Below, piece after piece: positions 11,301 through 55,000 of a stretch of DNA of 64,000 nucleotides (positions within the stretch are counted from its first letter, which is position 1; each line of letters opens with the position of its first letter). The notes beneath the pieces are model-generated. The model worked only from the letters and a program-made list of their open reading frames with translations. It had not been told where the DNA came from and did no database searches. The stretch covers positions 62,087,589 to 62,151,588 of the forward strand of contig OZ007571.1 in NCBI GenBank assembly GCA_963931925.1, in the 5' to 3' direction. The DNA is from Onchidella celtica. Lineage: Eukaryota > Mollusca > Gastropoda > Systellommatophora > Onchidiidae. Made by a program: the position numbers and the translations under genes.

Positions 11301-13367
11301 AGGCTGAATTTTCATAATCATAAAGACCAGATTAAGATAAAAGTAATGTGAAATTATCAGTATGCAGAAGCAAAATAACATGAGTATAAGGGCTGAGAGA
11401 AACAGAAATCTCTGTGCAAACCCATTTCTGTATCACAAGGAACACAATAAGTACATAGTTTTTGTGGAAAGTACATTCACCATCAGCACACTATTAGGCA
11501 GTTCAGTTCTAGACCAAGACAGTACACATCTAAAAACTTCATACAACTTTACTAAATATGTTAAACAATGATAATCTTGCCCTTTCGGAACAATATTTAA
11601 CATTCAGAATATTTTTTTCCCAATGTAAATCAAAAATAGATTTGTTTCACGTTAACTCCAAAGCTCATCACAACAGCTCTTGTTTTGACTTTTTCTAGTT
11701 GATTTCATAACAACACCTAAATTCCAAGAACGTGGATGACTCAAGTATTCCCAAATATTAAAATAAATAAAAACAGGACAGCAGTATGTTATGAACCACC
11801 TCTGTGCATGGACTTACAAGTTACCTGCAAGGCTGATAGTACAAAATAATTCACATGAATATTTTAAAAAAATAATAAAATCATTATCATTTTCAATAGA
11901 GGAACCACACAAAAATTTGAATGACTACATTAAGTTTTTGGTAGTTATTACCCTGAACTTATTTCTTGTTTTTATGGAAGTTTTTTTTTGTTTTTTTTTA
12001 AAGGTGGGGGGCTCTTACTGCTTATGTCTTTCTTTATAAGATATACTCATCACTGCAATTAATGCAGTTTTAATGCTTTGACTTCTCTCAGAGTGTTACA
12101 TCATGTTAAAAATTTCATACATAAATAATGATAACTGAAAATTAAAATAAGTCAATTTCAAAACTCCTTCTTTTACAGATTAGCAATTTTGGCTCAATTA
12201 GTGTATAATGAAATGATAAAGGTTTGACATCTGTATTAATCCCAGCTCTTTGCTACACCGTTATACAATATATTGAAATGATAAAGGTTTGACATGTGTT
12301 TTAGTCCCAGCTCCTTGCTACATTGTTATACAATGTGTACAAATCGCAGCTATCCAATTAATATCACACAACCACATACAATGTAAGTAATATTATCAGG
12401 AATGAACACTCCCTTCCAAAGTGTCAACAATGCCCTTATATGATACATAACACTGAAAAACAAAAATGGAAATGAATTAAACAAAATTTTTTAAAATGTC
12501 ACACTCTACATGACTTTGATGATATTAAGTACAGCAATAATACATTTTTCATGCACAACTTTACTTTACACTGCACTAAAACATTTTAAGTATCTGGTCA
12601 AGCCAAATTATACACATTCATGTTGGTGTTAATGGTGTGAATCTTTTGCAGAAGCACAAACGTATAATATACAAATAAAAGAGCGGACAAACTCAATTGC
12701 ACAAACCCTTGGACTGACTAGTCTAGTAAATGCAATCAAGACTAATTACTGACACTTGACATGATTTTGCTTTTCCTAATGGTTTTCATCTTTTATGCTT
12801 TCCAGAAAAAATATTTAAAAAACACCAAGAAACTGATGCATTCTTGGTTTAGGTTGCTAAAAGATTGGAAACACACCAAATGTGAGATGTAATGCAAATG
12901 CGAACATAACTTTAAGTCAAAAGAAGCAGACAATATGAAATCTTTGTAATAATGGATGATGTCCAGTCTCAATCGTAAAATTTATCAGCAGTTTACAAAG
13001 AGATCTTATTGGTTGTTTGTTTTTCTTTCTTGCCTATTTTAAATTTGTAGCCTATTAAATTATCATTCTGATTCTGTCCTTGCCAGTGTCAGATAGCCAT
13101 ATGTCGACATTTGTTACAATGTTTAAATGTAAATTTTTTATAAATATTCATTGCTGAAAACAATAAGAATGATTATATTGACTTTCTGTAAAGTTCAGGG
13201 CGAAAAAACAAACTTGAAAAAAGTGAAAAATTTAAAATATCATTCTTATCAAGAAAATGGGTGTAAATGGTTACTCCTACATACACAACTATAATATGTG
13301 TTATAATAATTGCGAAACAAATATGATAAGCATATTGCAGAATGTACAGTAAAAATATCTCCAAATT
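8301..13367. other. Gene-poor stretch, possible SNX30 3' UTR at its right end
   Basis: No exon or transposase could be supported on either strand. It contains short homopolymers and a 65-bp tandem duplication at about 12210-12340. Its right part may belong to the 3' UTR of the - strand SNX30 gene, but I could not fix a poly(A) site. Confidence 0.35.
12206..12340. repeat. 65-bp tandem duplication
   Basis: GAAATGATAAAGGTTTGACA starts at 12210 and again at 12275. Each copy is followed by TCCCAGCTCYTTGCTACA and GTTATACAAT. The two copies are about 90% identical. Confidence 0.75.
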
Positions 13368-13986
13368 TGTGAGCGAGCCTCACAAACCTAAACAGAAGTT
13401 GTATTTTTCAGTTTTGAGTTATGAATATCACCGTAAAGTTTGAAATCTTATCTTTAATTCGGTGTAAAATTTATTGTAATGCTCCTTTTCATCGCAAAGT
13501 TATAGCTCTTTAAAGACACCAAACCCCCCGCTCAAAAACGGAAGTAACTTCCGAGAAAATCACCATCAAAGATGGCGCAGTGATTTTAGCTTTCAGCGAG
13601 ATGGGTGGCCCTACTATCTCCCTAGCATCGGGTACTTGTAATTAACCTACGGCTTTGAAATTTTGCATGTCTATGCCAATATAAATGATACATGCCATGT
13701 GAAAAGTTTGTGACAATAGGTTTATTAGTTTTGAAGTTATTGGGAGTTCAATGAACCCCATTACTGAAGCAATATTCGATGACAAAAGCAAAATTAAAGG
13801 CATTAAAAGCAATATTTAGAGGCTGCTTTGAGACCTAATATTTTCACAGAATGCAGAAAAATAGTTGAACTTCAAGTATCGACCAAAATATAAAAATCGT
13901 TAATAAATCACATATTTGTGTTTCATCGCGATTTTCTCCGTTTAGTCCAGTGTGACTTCCTTTGAGGTTTGTGAGGCTCGCTCACA
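13368..13986. mobile_element. MITE with 22-bp perfect inverted ends
   Basis: TGTGAGCGAGCCTCACAAAC at 13368 (the match runs to 13389) recurs as its exact reverse complement at 13965-13986. The 619-bp interior has no transposase frame. It lies about 220 bp beyond the SNX30 stop codon, so it is probably transcribed in the 3' UTR. Confidence 0.7.
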
Positions 13987-14206
13987 TTTCAGTTTTGATA
14001 CTTGGTCAGTATTGCACAAACAGGCATTCATTCTATATGTGCCAGGCTACAGAACACTGATAATGAAATGGTAACAAAATGCCATCATGGATTGCTCAGC
14101 TCTCTCTATCTTATACAGATTCATCTTCCATTCCACATGATTTCTCTGGTTGTTTAATGTCACATCAAGTTGAGTCTTTGATGGAAATGAATATAATAAT
14201 GTACTT

Positions 14207-45573
<31,367 letters not shown>

Positions 45574-46047
45574 TATTGTTGAATAGTGACGGTTATCAAT
45601 ACGAAGTACGAACAAGTGATGACGAGAGCCGTATTCTGCCGTATCACAAAAGTTAGTTACGTGTCAATAGCACTAATTACAGTGTATTCTCAAAATATTT
45701 TTCTTTTTCATTTATTAATTCATTTATCATGAAACAAACCTCACTGATTGACAGGATGTGTTGCATTTTATTAATTTAATTTCAACTTAATTCATACATG
45801 ATGTATACGTGGACCATTTCATTCATACTGATTGAATTCAAATGAGAGCATGCATTCGTGTGGTAAATCTCTCGTTTACCTGGCTACCCATTTAGACTTT
45901 TTCATATAGTTTACACTGTGCTACGAGCAGGACTTGTGTTTCAAAGAAGTACGTGGGTCGTTGCTTCCTTGCAGTTATCAAGGCCTATATAGATCTAGAT
46001 CTAGCTCCTGGCGCCTCTAGGAAGAAAAAAAAAATCAGCTGCTAATC
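45574..46047. promoter_or_regulatory. Probable bidirectional SNX30/INIP promoter
   Basis: The 474 bp between the two divergent start codons. I see no clear TATA box at a fixed distance from either gene and no strong CpG enrichment. AGATCTAGATCTAG at 45990-46005 and a CCTGGCGCCTCTAGG stretch at 46007-46021 lie just upstream of INIP. Transcription start sites cannot be placed by eye. Confidence 0.55.
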
Positions 46048-46090
46048 ATGTCCTTGCCTCACGCTCCTCCAGTTGGTGGTGGAAATCAGG
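46048..46090 (+). CDS. INIP: INIP exon 1
   Basis: ATG at 46048: MSLPHAPPVGGGNQ plus one base, then a GTAATA donor at 46091. It ends in phase 1, exactly what the exon at 50581 needs; the joined codon is GAG. I chose it for the phase, the GGGNQ similarity to INIP N-termini and its position. Confidence 0.75.
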
Positions 46091-49000
46091 GTAATAACAA
46101 TGGTAGCCAACATGTAGCCTATTGTTTATTGTGGTGGCCTCAGAAGTGCTCACTTCGGCTAGATCTGCTTACCGTGAAGCTCAGATTAGATGTTGAGAAA
46201 TGTTGGACACTAGTAGAGTTTGATGGTCCTGCTGCCTTAGTCTGTCATGTTGACAGGTTAACTGACTCCATACAATGTCAGATGGACTCACATTGGGTGA
46301 TTGGGGGGAGGGGGGGGCTAGGCCTTTACTTATCCCCACAAGTACAAGGACACAACTTTAGGACTAGGAGTGGCCATGCGCGGGGGGAGAGGGGGGGTTT
46401 AGAGGTGTCTCTTACGAGTGAGTCCTCTGTAGGGATGTTTTCTTTATAGTAAACACACAGCTCAGTAATATTTTGCTAGGAATTCTGAATAAGGGCATGA
46501 CTTTCACCGATATCGAACGCACGTTTCACTGATATCAAATCAACCAGTCTCAAGATGGCGGACTAAAGCAGCGGGACCACCAAACACTACTACTTCTTCT
46601 TCTTCTTCTTTCATAGTTGGCACGTCTAGAAGACGATTCCCCCAACTGCACTACTATATGCGACTCAACGTCGCTCCTCTGAGGCTAAAAGCAGGGTAAA
46701 ACCTTCATAGATTTTAAGACCATTTAAAAATATCTTAGTTGTGTAAAATCTTTTGTATATAATAACTCTGGTATAAATATCTCTTGGTTTCCAGATTGTG
46801 CACAGAAATACAACCCGCACTTTAGTTACAATGGTAGCTGCAACGGATAATTATGTTCTTTAATTCATTGTCGAAAGTCGTTGCAGACGGTAGTGTTTGG
46901 ACTTCTGCCGGGAGGTTGTTCCACATCCTGATGACACTAGGGTAAAAAGAATAAAGATGGCTGTTAACCCGTGAGCTTGGGATGTTATATTTTATATTAT
47001 TCCTTCTGTTGCCTCTGGTATTAATGGTGAGGTGGTTCAGTGGGATATGGATATTTCCCTCCCTGCCCTTATAAAATATTTTTACTTTGTTTTTTGCTCT
47101 CCTCTCTTCTAATGGTGTCCACTGAAGGTCTCTCATCATTTTGTTTACACTACTACTTCTAGTATAGTCATTCGTCACAAAGCGGGCAGCTCTCCTCTGG
47201 ACCCTTTCCAGTTGGTCTATATTTATTCGACAATAGGGGTCCCAGACACTGCAGCCATACTCTACTCTCTAGGGAGGGCCTCACAAAGGTGTTATAGCAT
47301 TTCTCTTTTACTTTCCTATCGCAGTTAGAGATGTTCCTTTTCAGAAATGCTAGTATGCTGTTTGCTTTGTTACATGTGATATTAATATGTTGGCTCCATG
47401 TAAGTTTTCTGTCCAATGTTACACCCAAATATTTAGCCTCATATGTTTCGCTCAATTTTTCGTCGTGTATAAAGTAGTCTGAGGTGATGTTGTGGTTTTT
47501 ATTTGAAATTCTCAGGACTTGGCATTTATTGGGGTGGAATTCCATACGCCAGTCCCTCTCCCATTTTTGTAGGCTGTCTAGATCTTTCTGTAGGATTTCC
47601 GTATCTTCTTTTGAGTTTATTATTCTATAAAGAAGGCTATCATCAGCAAACAGTCGTAATTTAGTGCCTGGAGAGATCTTACTTGGCATATCGTTAATAT
47701 AAACTAGGAATAGTAAGGGGCCCATTACGGTACCCTGGGGTACTCCCGAGAGAACAGCTGCAGGATTGGATGACTTTCCGTCAACGACGACTATCTGTGT
47801 TCTGTTTTCTAAGAAAGACTTAATCCACTTCAAAGTACTGTTTCTAACTCCATAATGGTTTAATTTAGTCAATAGACTAGCATGGTGCACTTTATCGAAG
47901 GCTTTACTGAAATCTAATAAGATGGTATCAGTCTGCTTGTTGTTATTCAAGTTATTAACAAAATCATTGCAAGTTGTGACCAGCTGGGACTCACACGACC
48001 TATGTTTTCTAAAACCATGCTGTACATGTGTTAAAACCGAGTGTCTCTCGAGATGCTTCATGATGCTGGTGTGCAAGATATGCTCTAACAGTTTACAGGA
48101 TATTGATGTCAGGGAGACTGGTCTATAATTTTCAGGACTAGCTCTATTTCCTTTCTTAAAAATGGGTACTACATTTGCTTTTTTCCAGTCTTCCGGTATT
48201 TTTCCTTGTTCAATTGAAGCTCTAAATAACAAAGTGTAAATGGGGGCAATTTCCTTGGCACAGAGTTTCAGTAATTTGGCGGGAATTCCATCAGGCCCTG
48301 TAGCTTTATTTTCGTTAAGGTTTTCCAAAAGTTTCAGTACTCCATTTTCTGTGACATATATTTCATCCATATCCGGCAGTTTGGCACCACTCAGCTCTCC
48401 CGAGAAGACACCCCCTGGGTCGGAAAAGACCTTACAAAATTGAGTATTTAAGATATTGGCTCTTTTTTGGGCATCTTGCTGTGGGTGCCCTCTCTCATCG
48501 ATCAGTGCGGCTACTCCTAAGTTTTCTTTATTTTTACTTTTCACATACCTCCAAAGTTTTTTACTGTTATCAGATGTATCACTTATCATCTCATGGATAT
48601 AATTATTATGAGCTTTCCGTCATTCATGTCAGCTGAAAGGTTACTGTCGTTGAGAAGAATAGAAAACAAATGTGGAGGTAGAAATATTTGAACAAATTAT
48701 TTTCCTCAGTGTAGTGAACTGACAAGAAACAAAATAATAATCTCTTGCGGAAATGCAAAGGGGGCTCAAAACAGGTGATTTCCTGTCAAAATTAACATAG
48801 ACATGACAAAAATCGTTCATGTGGGCTTAACTCTGTACCCAAGTGAATTTAAGACATATAGGCCTATTGATGGAAAGCTAAATTTTTCAATCATATAATA
48901 TGTCGGCGTATTTGTATCACGGTAATTGTGTAATTTTTTAGGAGCCAACGAAATGAGCACAACCACTGCAGAAGAACCAACATATCGATGATCAGCACAC

Positions 49001-52000
49001 AAAGAATTAACAATAACATTAGTAGAGAGAATTGGTACTTTTTCACCACCCCAAAACGCAATGCTCTGTTTTGGTCTCTTACAAAGTATATAGGTGTTGA
49101 AATGGGGTTTGTGTAAATTTTCTTGGTTCCAGAGGCCAATCACAAGTGAATGCAAAAACTTTCAGTAGCGATCATTCTGAATGCAAAGACTGGAGGCGGC
49201 TATTTCATGATCAACCCTAGTTGGTACATATTTCACCACCCCAAGCCTTGGGGAAATTCGCCACAGTCCCTTTTTCGTCACCATGGTGAGTTTATCCTCT
49301 CCACCCCAGAGTCAAATCGCCACGAGACCCCATCATGTGATTTTGTTCAGGCCCGATTACATTATCATTTGGTTTTTTATTTCTTCTGCAGCGGGCTTTG
49401 ATTATGAATGTGTAAAAGTGATATTATCGTATTTTTATCATTTTTATTCTTATTACAAAGTTTAGCCAAAAAAAAAAAAGAAAAACGACTGCAAAGTCCT
49501 GCAGTAGATAACACATAGCAAGAAAACGGAGCTTCAGATCATAAAAGGAAATTTTCCACTAACTTAAAGTAAAGAGGAGAGAGTGGGAAAGAAACCAGGT
49601 ACCAGTAAAAAGAAAAAATGAAGGGATTAGATTGATGTGGCTGCAGTTGTAAGCATAACAAAAAAAATAACATGACATCATGTATGAGAATACATCACAA
49701 ATCAGAATTACCATACTCAGAAGTAGTGCAGGAGAACAAAATGATGTGAAAGAATATTAAACATTAATTCTTTTAAAAAGTATAGTTTAACATCGCAGGA
49801 AATAAATTTAATTTTAAAATTGTTTGGTTTTTGTTTGTTTGTTTTTTTTCACTTTGGTCCTCTCCTCTTCTTTAGCTTTTTCTTATTGTAACTTTCTCAG
49901 AGCTGCTTTTTTTTTCCTCTCCTTCTTAGCTACCTCTTCCGTTTCCTTTTCTTGGTCTTAAAAATTAAAATGTGACAAAGAGGGGATCAGAAATTTTTGA
50001 AGAATACACAAACAAGCGAACTACCCTGGTGGTGAAAAAGTACCGATCAGACATGGCGAATTTCCCCCAACTAGTCTTTTGTGATGTGGTCACATAAAAT
50101 ATTCCTTTACCTAGCTATAATTTAGTTTCTGCTCACAATTTGAACAATTCCTTACATTTGAATCTATTCAGTTCTCCAATAATGCCTTTCATATGTTAAA
50201 AACGCTTGCAGACTGTGCCCACGATGCCAAGGATTGCACTGTAAACTGTGTGCGTAAACATCTGCTATGACTTAGCCTCAGTATTGTACGACACGCACGG
50301 GAAAAACTTGCTGATTGTTCGCACGATGTGACGTAACTGACCTGCGGCATTTTGCTTGGTTGACCAATACACGAAGAGACAATCTTTTTTTAGAAAAAAC
50401 AACAATGGAATGTGACAAAAACTGTGACCTCCACTGCGAAGATTCTAAAAGGGTCAGTCTGTTGACATGGTGAAAAAGTACCAATTGCGGAAAAGTACCA
50501 GTCTCCCTTGTATAACACACTTCAGCAACACAATTCAAAGGACTAACCTTTATGATGATGAATCTTTTCATCCAAAACAGAGCGGCAGAATCGAAATAAG
50601 CTGATTGAGCAGATACAAGAACAGAAAAAAAGGTTACAGCATGGGCATCATGTGAGTTCAAGCAGCAGGTAAAGATTTGTGGGTTTGCCTTTTTTCAGTT
50701 GCATAATTTCAATTTTGGATTTATCATGTCTCTGCCATTTGAACTGATAACTAATTTTCAACCAGAATAGCTTTTCAGTGCTGCACAAATTGTACATACA
50801 TAATGTTTGTTTTTATTTCATTATTGACAAGATCACATGCACAGTTGACAATGATAGGTTGCTTTTCTGTTTTCAGGATAAAATAAATGCATCAAAATAT
50901 AAAATTTACAAATCAAACATTTGTCTAATAATGTCTTGAACTGAGATGTATATAGCCTCTTTAGATGTGTAATGCATCCTTAACTCACTGACTACTTTTA
51001 CCGCAACTGTTGCGGGTGGCCCGGACATTCCCTGTTTACTTTTCCTGCAAGCCCTGCGGTTTTCACTTTCCGTAATTTTTTCTCACGTTACTACCACAGC
51101 TATTGCGGTGAAAGAACCAGATATAGTTAGTAGCACCATTTGGCATATAATAATTTTGCGAAGTCGTAATGTGACTTGCGGTTGGCACACACTGAATATT
51201 TTACGACCACTTAACTACTGCCAGTTTTCGTACAAAAATCTGCAAGATGGCTGCATGCAACTTGTTTGATGATTTCTTTGGTGATCCTCATGCAAATCCA
51301 GACACAGATCTAGATATTGACGATGATGATGATGTTGTAGATCCAGCATATATGAACCTAGACCTGATTTTAAAAAAACAGCGTCAACTCCACCACAGAT
51401 TACAAAATGTGTAATTAGGGGGAAAAGTAAAGGGAAAGCTAAGATACCGTGTGCTAAGCGTATAGTCCTTTTTATCAAGTGTATTATGTTATAAAACAAC
51501 ATAGAAAAAATTACATAGCTGTATCAATTAGGAAAGTCAGTGATTTTTTTAGTATATCCTAAAAACGGCTGGTACACAGGGAATTGCCAGGTATCCAAAG
51601 GCTGGTAGTCAGTGAGTTAAAAGGAGTTCTGGGTTCTGTTATACTTTGGAAGGTAAATGGTAGTCAGATATTAGATCTTAGAAAGAGAAACATACAGGCT
51701 TTGTTTTGTCTTTAACTCATCGTATAAGTCTTGGTAGGTCCCATACCATATTGGTAGCACTGGGTCAAATGTTTGCACGTGATTCATGATAGACAAAGGG
51801 GACAATTTATAAAAAGTGAAAGACAATAGATTACATGTATATTGTCTGTGAGACTCTGGATTGCGCTAAACTGAAGGCATGTCAAATAAAATCTTGTTGT
51901 AGACCCCATGTGCTGGACACTCCTTTTTTGGTGAAGAATAGAGTAGCATCAGATTGAATGCAGTCAAGCCTTTAGCACATGTACTATTGATCACGTGGAT

Positions 52001-55000
52001 AAGGTGGAGTACTCTTTCAAAATACTACTAAGCTGTCAGGGGAAAAAAGATGAATGAACAGGACAACAGACATTTTGATTAATTCCTTTTATTAAGCAAA
52101 AGGAAAGGGCAGACAGACAGGCCAATGGACATTTTGATTCAATCCATTTAGAAGTTCCAAAACTAGTTTGGTTGCTTTCTGTGAAGCAGTTTGGGTCCGA
52201 TTAAATAACCAACACTGACAGCTTTAGTATACAATAGATTTGACTCAAATTTTCTTCAGACAGTTTGGCTAACATGAACATGCCATAAAAAATAACTACA
52301 TTTGGCATAAGTTGTTTACACCTTGGCTTGCAGACAAACCACAATAAAATTGATGAAATATCGAGGACGAACATGAGTACATAGTAGAATTACTCACTGT
52401 GGAAACTTGAATAGTTTTTAGATGGAGGACTTTTAGGAAACGAAACATTTTCAGCAGACCTCATCATGGAAATTTTCATGTAATTTGTTAAAAGCGTGAC
52501 AAGCCATGTGAATTGTGCCACAAGCAGGTGGAATGTGATAAAGAGCAAAACAAAACAATAAAATGGGCTTCCCTTATACATCTTGTAAAAATGAGCATGC
52601 GGCTGAATAAGCAGGCAACTCAATGTACATTTTACCATATGAAGTAGGTTCATTTATGTAAAGGTATTGTGGAATGTGGGTGAGTTTTGTGTGAATGATA
52701 TGAATAAATTGAAAGCGGAGAGTCTGAAGTCTGTTTTAGCCAATTATCTTGGCTTTATTCAACATTCAACTGTAGTAGGATCAGAAGCATGATCCAGTTA
52801 TAATCCTTCTACCGAGCAATGGCGCTAGGAAGGACGAAATCGTTTGTTGCAACGTCTGTGGCGTCATCTCCGCACAGTGGTATTCATTAGTGGTGCGTTA
52901 TTGTTCAACACAAGCAGATAGCAGATAGTTAGACAAACAGATAAAACAAACAGTACATGACGAGCGATTAAAGTAACACAAAGCACATAAACATAGCAAC
53001 ATCACGACATTCTTCCCCCCTCAGGTAATCGGGGACATCATTAAACACGTTTTCAAAATTACAATGACCCCCAATTAATACTAGCGAACAAAAATGCAAT
53101 GAAACGTTATTGTCACAAATTGCATCAAGTATGCATAGAAAAAGTCCTGGTGATCGTAGAGTTCAAGCTTCTCTGTTCCGTAAGTTATAAACCCTGGTCC
53201 GAACAAAAGGACGGCGTTTTGGACTAGGTCTACTTTCATCAGGTGCTTCCGGTTGAATCTCAGAGTTTTCTTCTCTGAGAGAAGTCGTAGGGTTACTACC
53301 TGGGGTGTTCAGAGAGTCTGTTAGATTCAAGCTACGATTTTGCGTACCGGTCTGCATAACAGCTGGTTCAGGAACAAGCATTATCTGATTTGTCTGGTCA
53401 TTCACATTTAAGTCATTATTTGTCGGCGAAGGAGCCGCTTCATTCGGAACAGTAAGCGATGTAGTCATGTCTCCAGGTGGTGCCAGGTGGCGCAGAGCCA
53501 CTGTTGTCTCCCTTCCATCACGAAGTCTGACTTGAGCATACAGAGGATTGCAATCCAACAGTTCAACCTCATCTACCAAGGGGTCATACTTCGAAGTCCT
53601 CACGTTTCTTCTCATGAGCACAGTACCGGGAGTAGTTAACCAACTTGGAAGAGTTATACCAGTTGTGGATTTCCTGTTATAGCGAAATATTCTCTCGTGC
53701 GGAGTTTCGTTTGTGGCGGTACATAGAAGAGATCTTAGGGAATGAAGTGAATCTGTGAGAACGAGCTCCCACTGATGGGTCTCTAGGCCACGAGACCTCA
53801 GCGCAAGCGTTATTGTCTTCCAGAGCGTGCCGTTCAATCTTTCCACTTGCCCATTAGCTCTAGGGTTGTACGGAGTAGTCCGACTAGTAGCTATACCTTT
53901 GTTGTGAAGGAAGTCCTTGAGCTCACTAGACATGAAGTTAGCGCCCCTATCAGAGTGCACATAGGATGGCATTCCAAACAGAGAGAAGAGTTGACAAAAG
54001 CATTTGATTATAGTTGAGGCGTTCATATCAGCACATGGAAAAGCAAAGGGAAAGCGGGAGTACTCATCAATCATTGTCAGAAGGTACTTGTTCCTCGAGG
54101 AAGAAGGCAAAGGCCCTTTAAAATCCACGCTAAGGCGTTCAAAAGGCTGAGTGGCCTTGATAAGGTTAGCATCAGTCAATTTGTAAAAGGAAGGCTTTAG
54201 TTCACAGCAGATTCTACAGTTTGCACACACTCTCTTCACTTCATCTAGTGAATAAGGGAGGTTCCTGCATTTGACGAAATGCATCATCCTCGTAACCCCA
54301 GGATGGGATAGTGTGCTGTGGAGATCTTGCAGTATTTCGGCGTTCGAGTTAGCAGTAGAACAGTACCCCCTCGAGAGAGCGTCTGCTGCATGGTTTTCTT
54401 TGCCAGGTCTGTATACTACGTCATAGCTGTAGCACGACAGTTCAATTCTCCATCTCTGGATTTTGTCATTTTTCACCTTTCCTTTCTGAGCGTTATTGTA
54501 CATAAAAGCGACGCTTTTCTGGTCAGTCACAAGTTGGAAATGTTTTCCAAGCAAATAATGTTTCCACTTCCGGAGAGCCTCCACAATGGCATATGCCTCC
54601 TTCTCGACAGATGAATGTTTCCTTTCACTATGATTTAGTGTTCTTGAAAAGAAAGCAACAGGTCTCCCATTCTGATTCAGGGTAGCTGCTATCGCTATGT
54701 CAGATGCATCCGTTTCGACCACAAGAGGGATATCCTGGTCAATGGTTGTAACAGCAGCATTCTCTATCTCTCTCTTCAACAGTTCAAAAGCACATTTCAC
54801 TTTCTTTGGTAATGGAAAAGTGTGGTTGTTGACAAGAGGGTGTATTTTGTCAGAAAAGTTTGGGATCCAAGAAGAGTAGTAGGCAAACATGCCTACAACC
54901 CGTCGTTGTGATTTTGCGTCATGAGGATCAGCCAGATCTCGCAGCGGTTGTAGTCTGTCAGGGTCAGGTTTGATGCTGCCCTTGGAAACCAGGAACCCAA

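Noticed and set aside
46533-46562. CAAGATGGCGGAC as a start codon for INIP
   Set aside because: The frame stops at once (TAA after three codons). The ATG at 46048 gives the correct phase and an INIP-like start.
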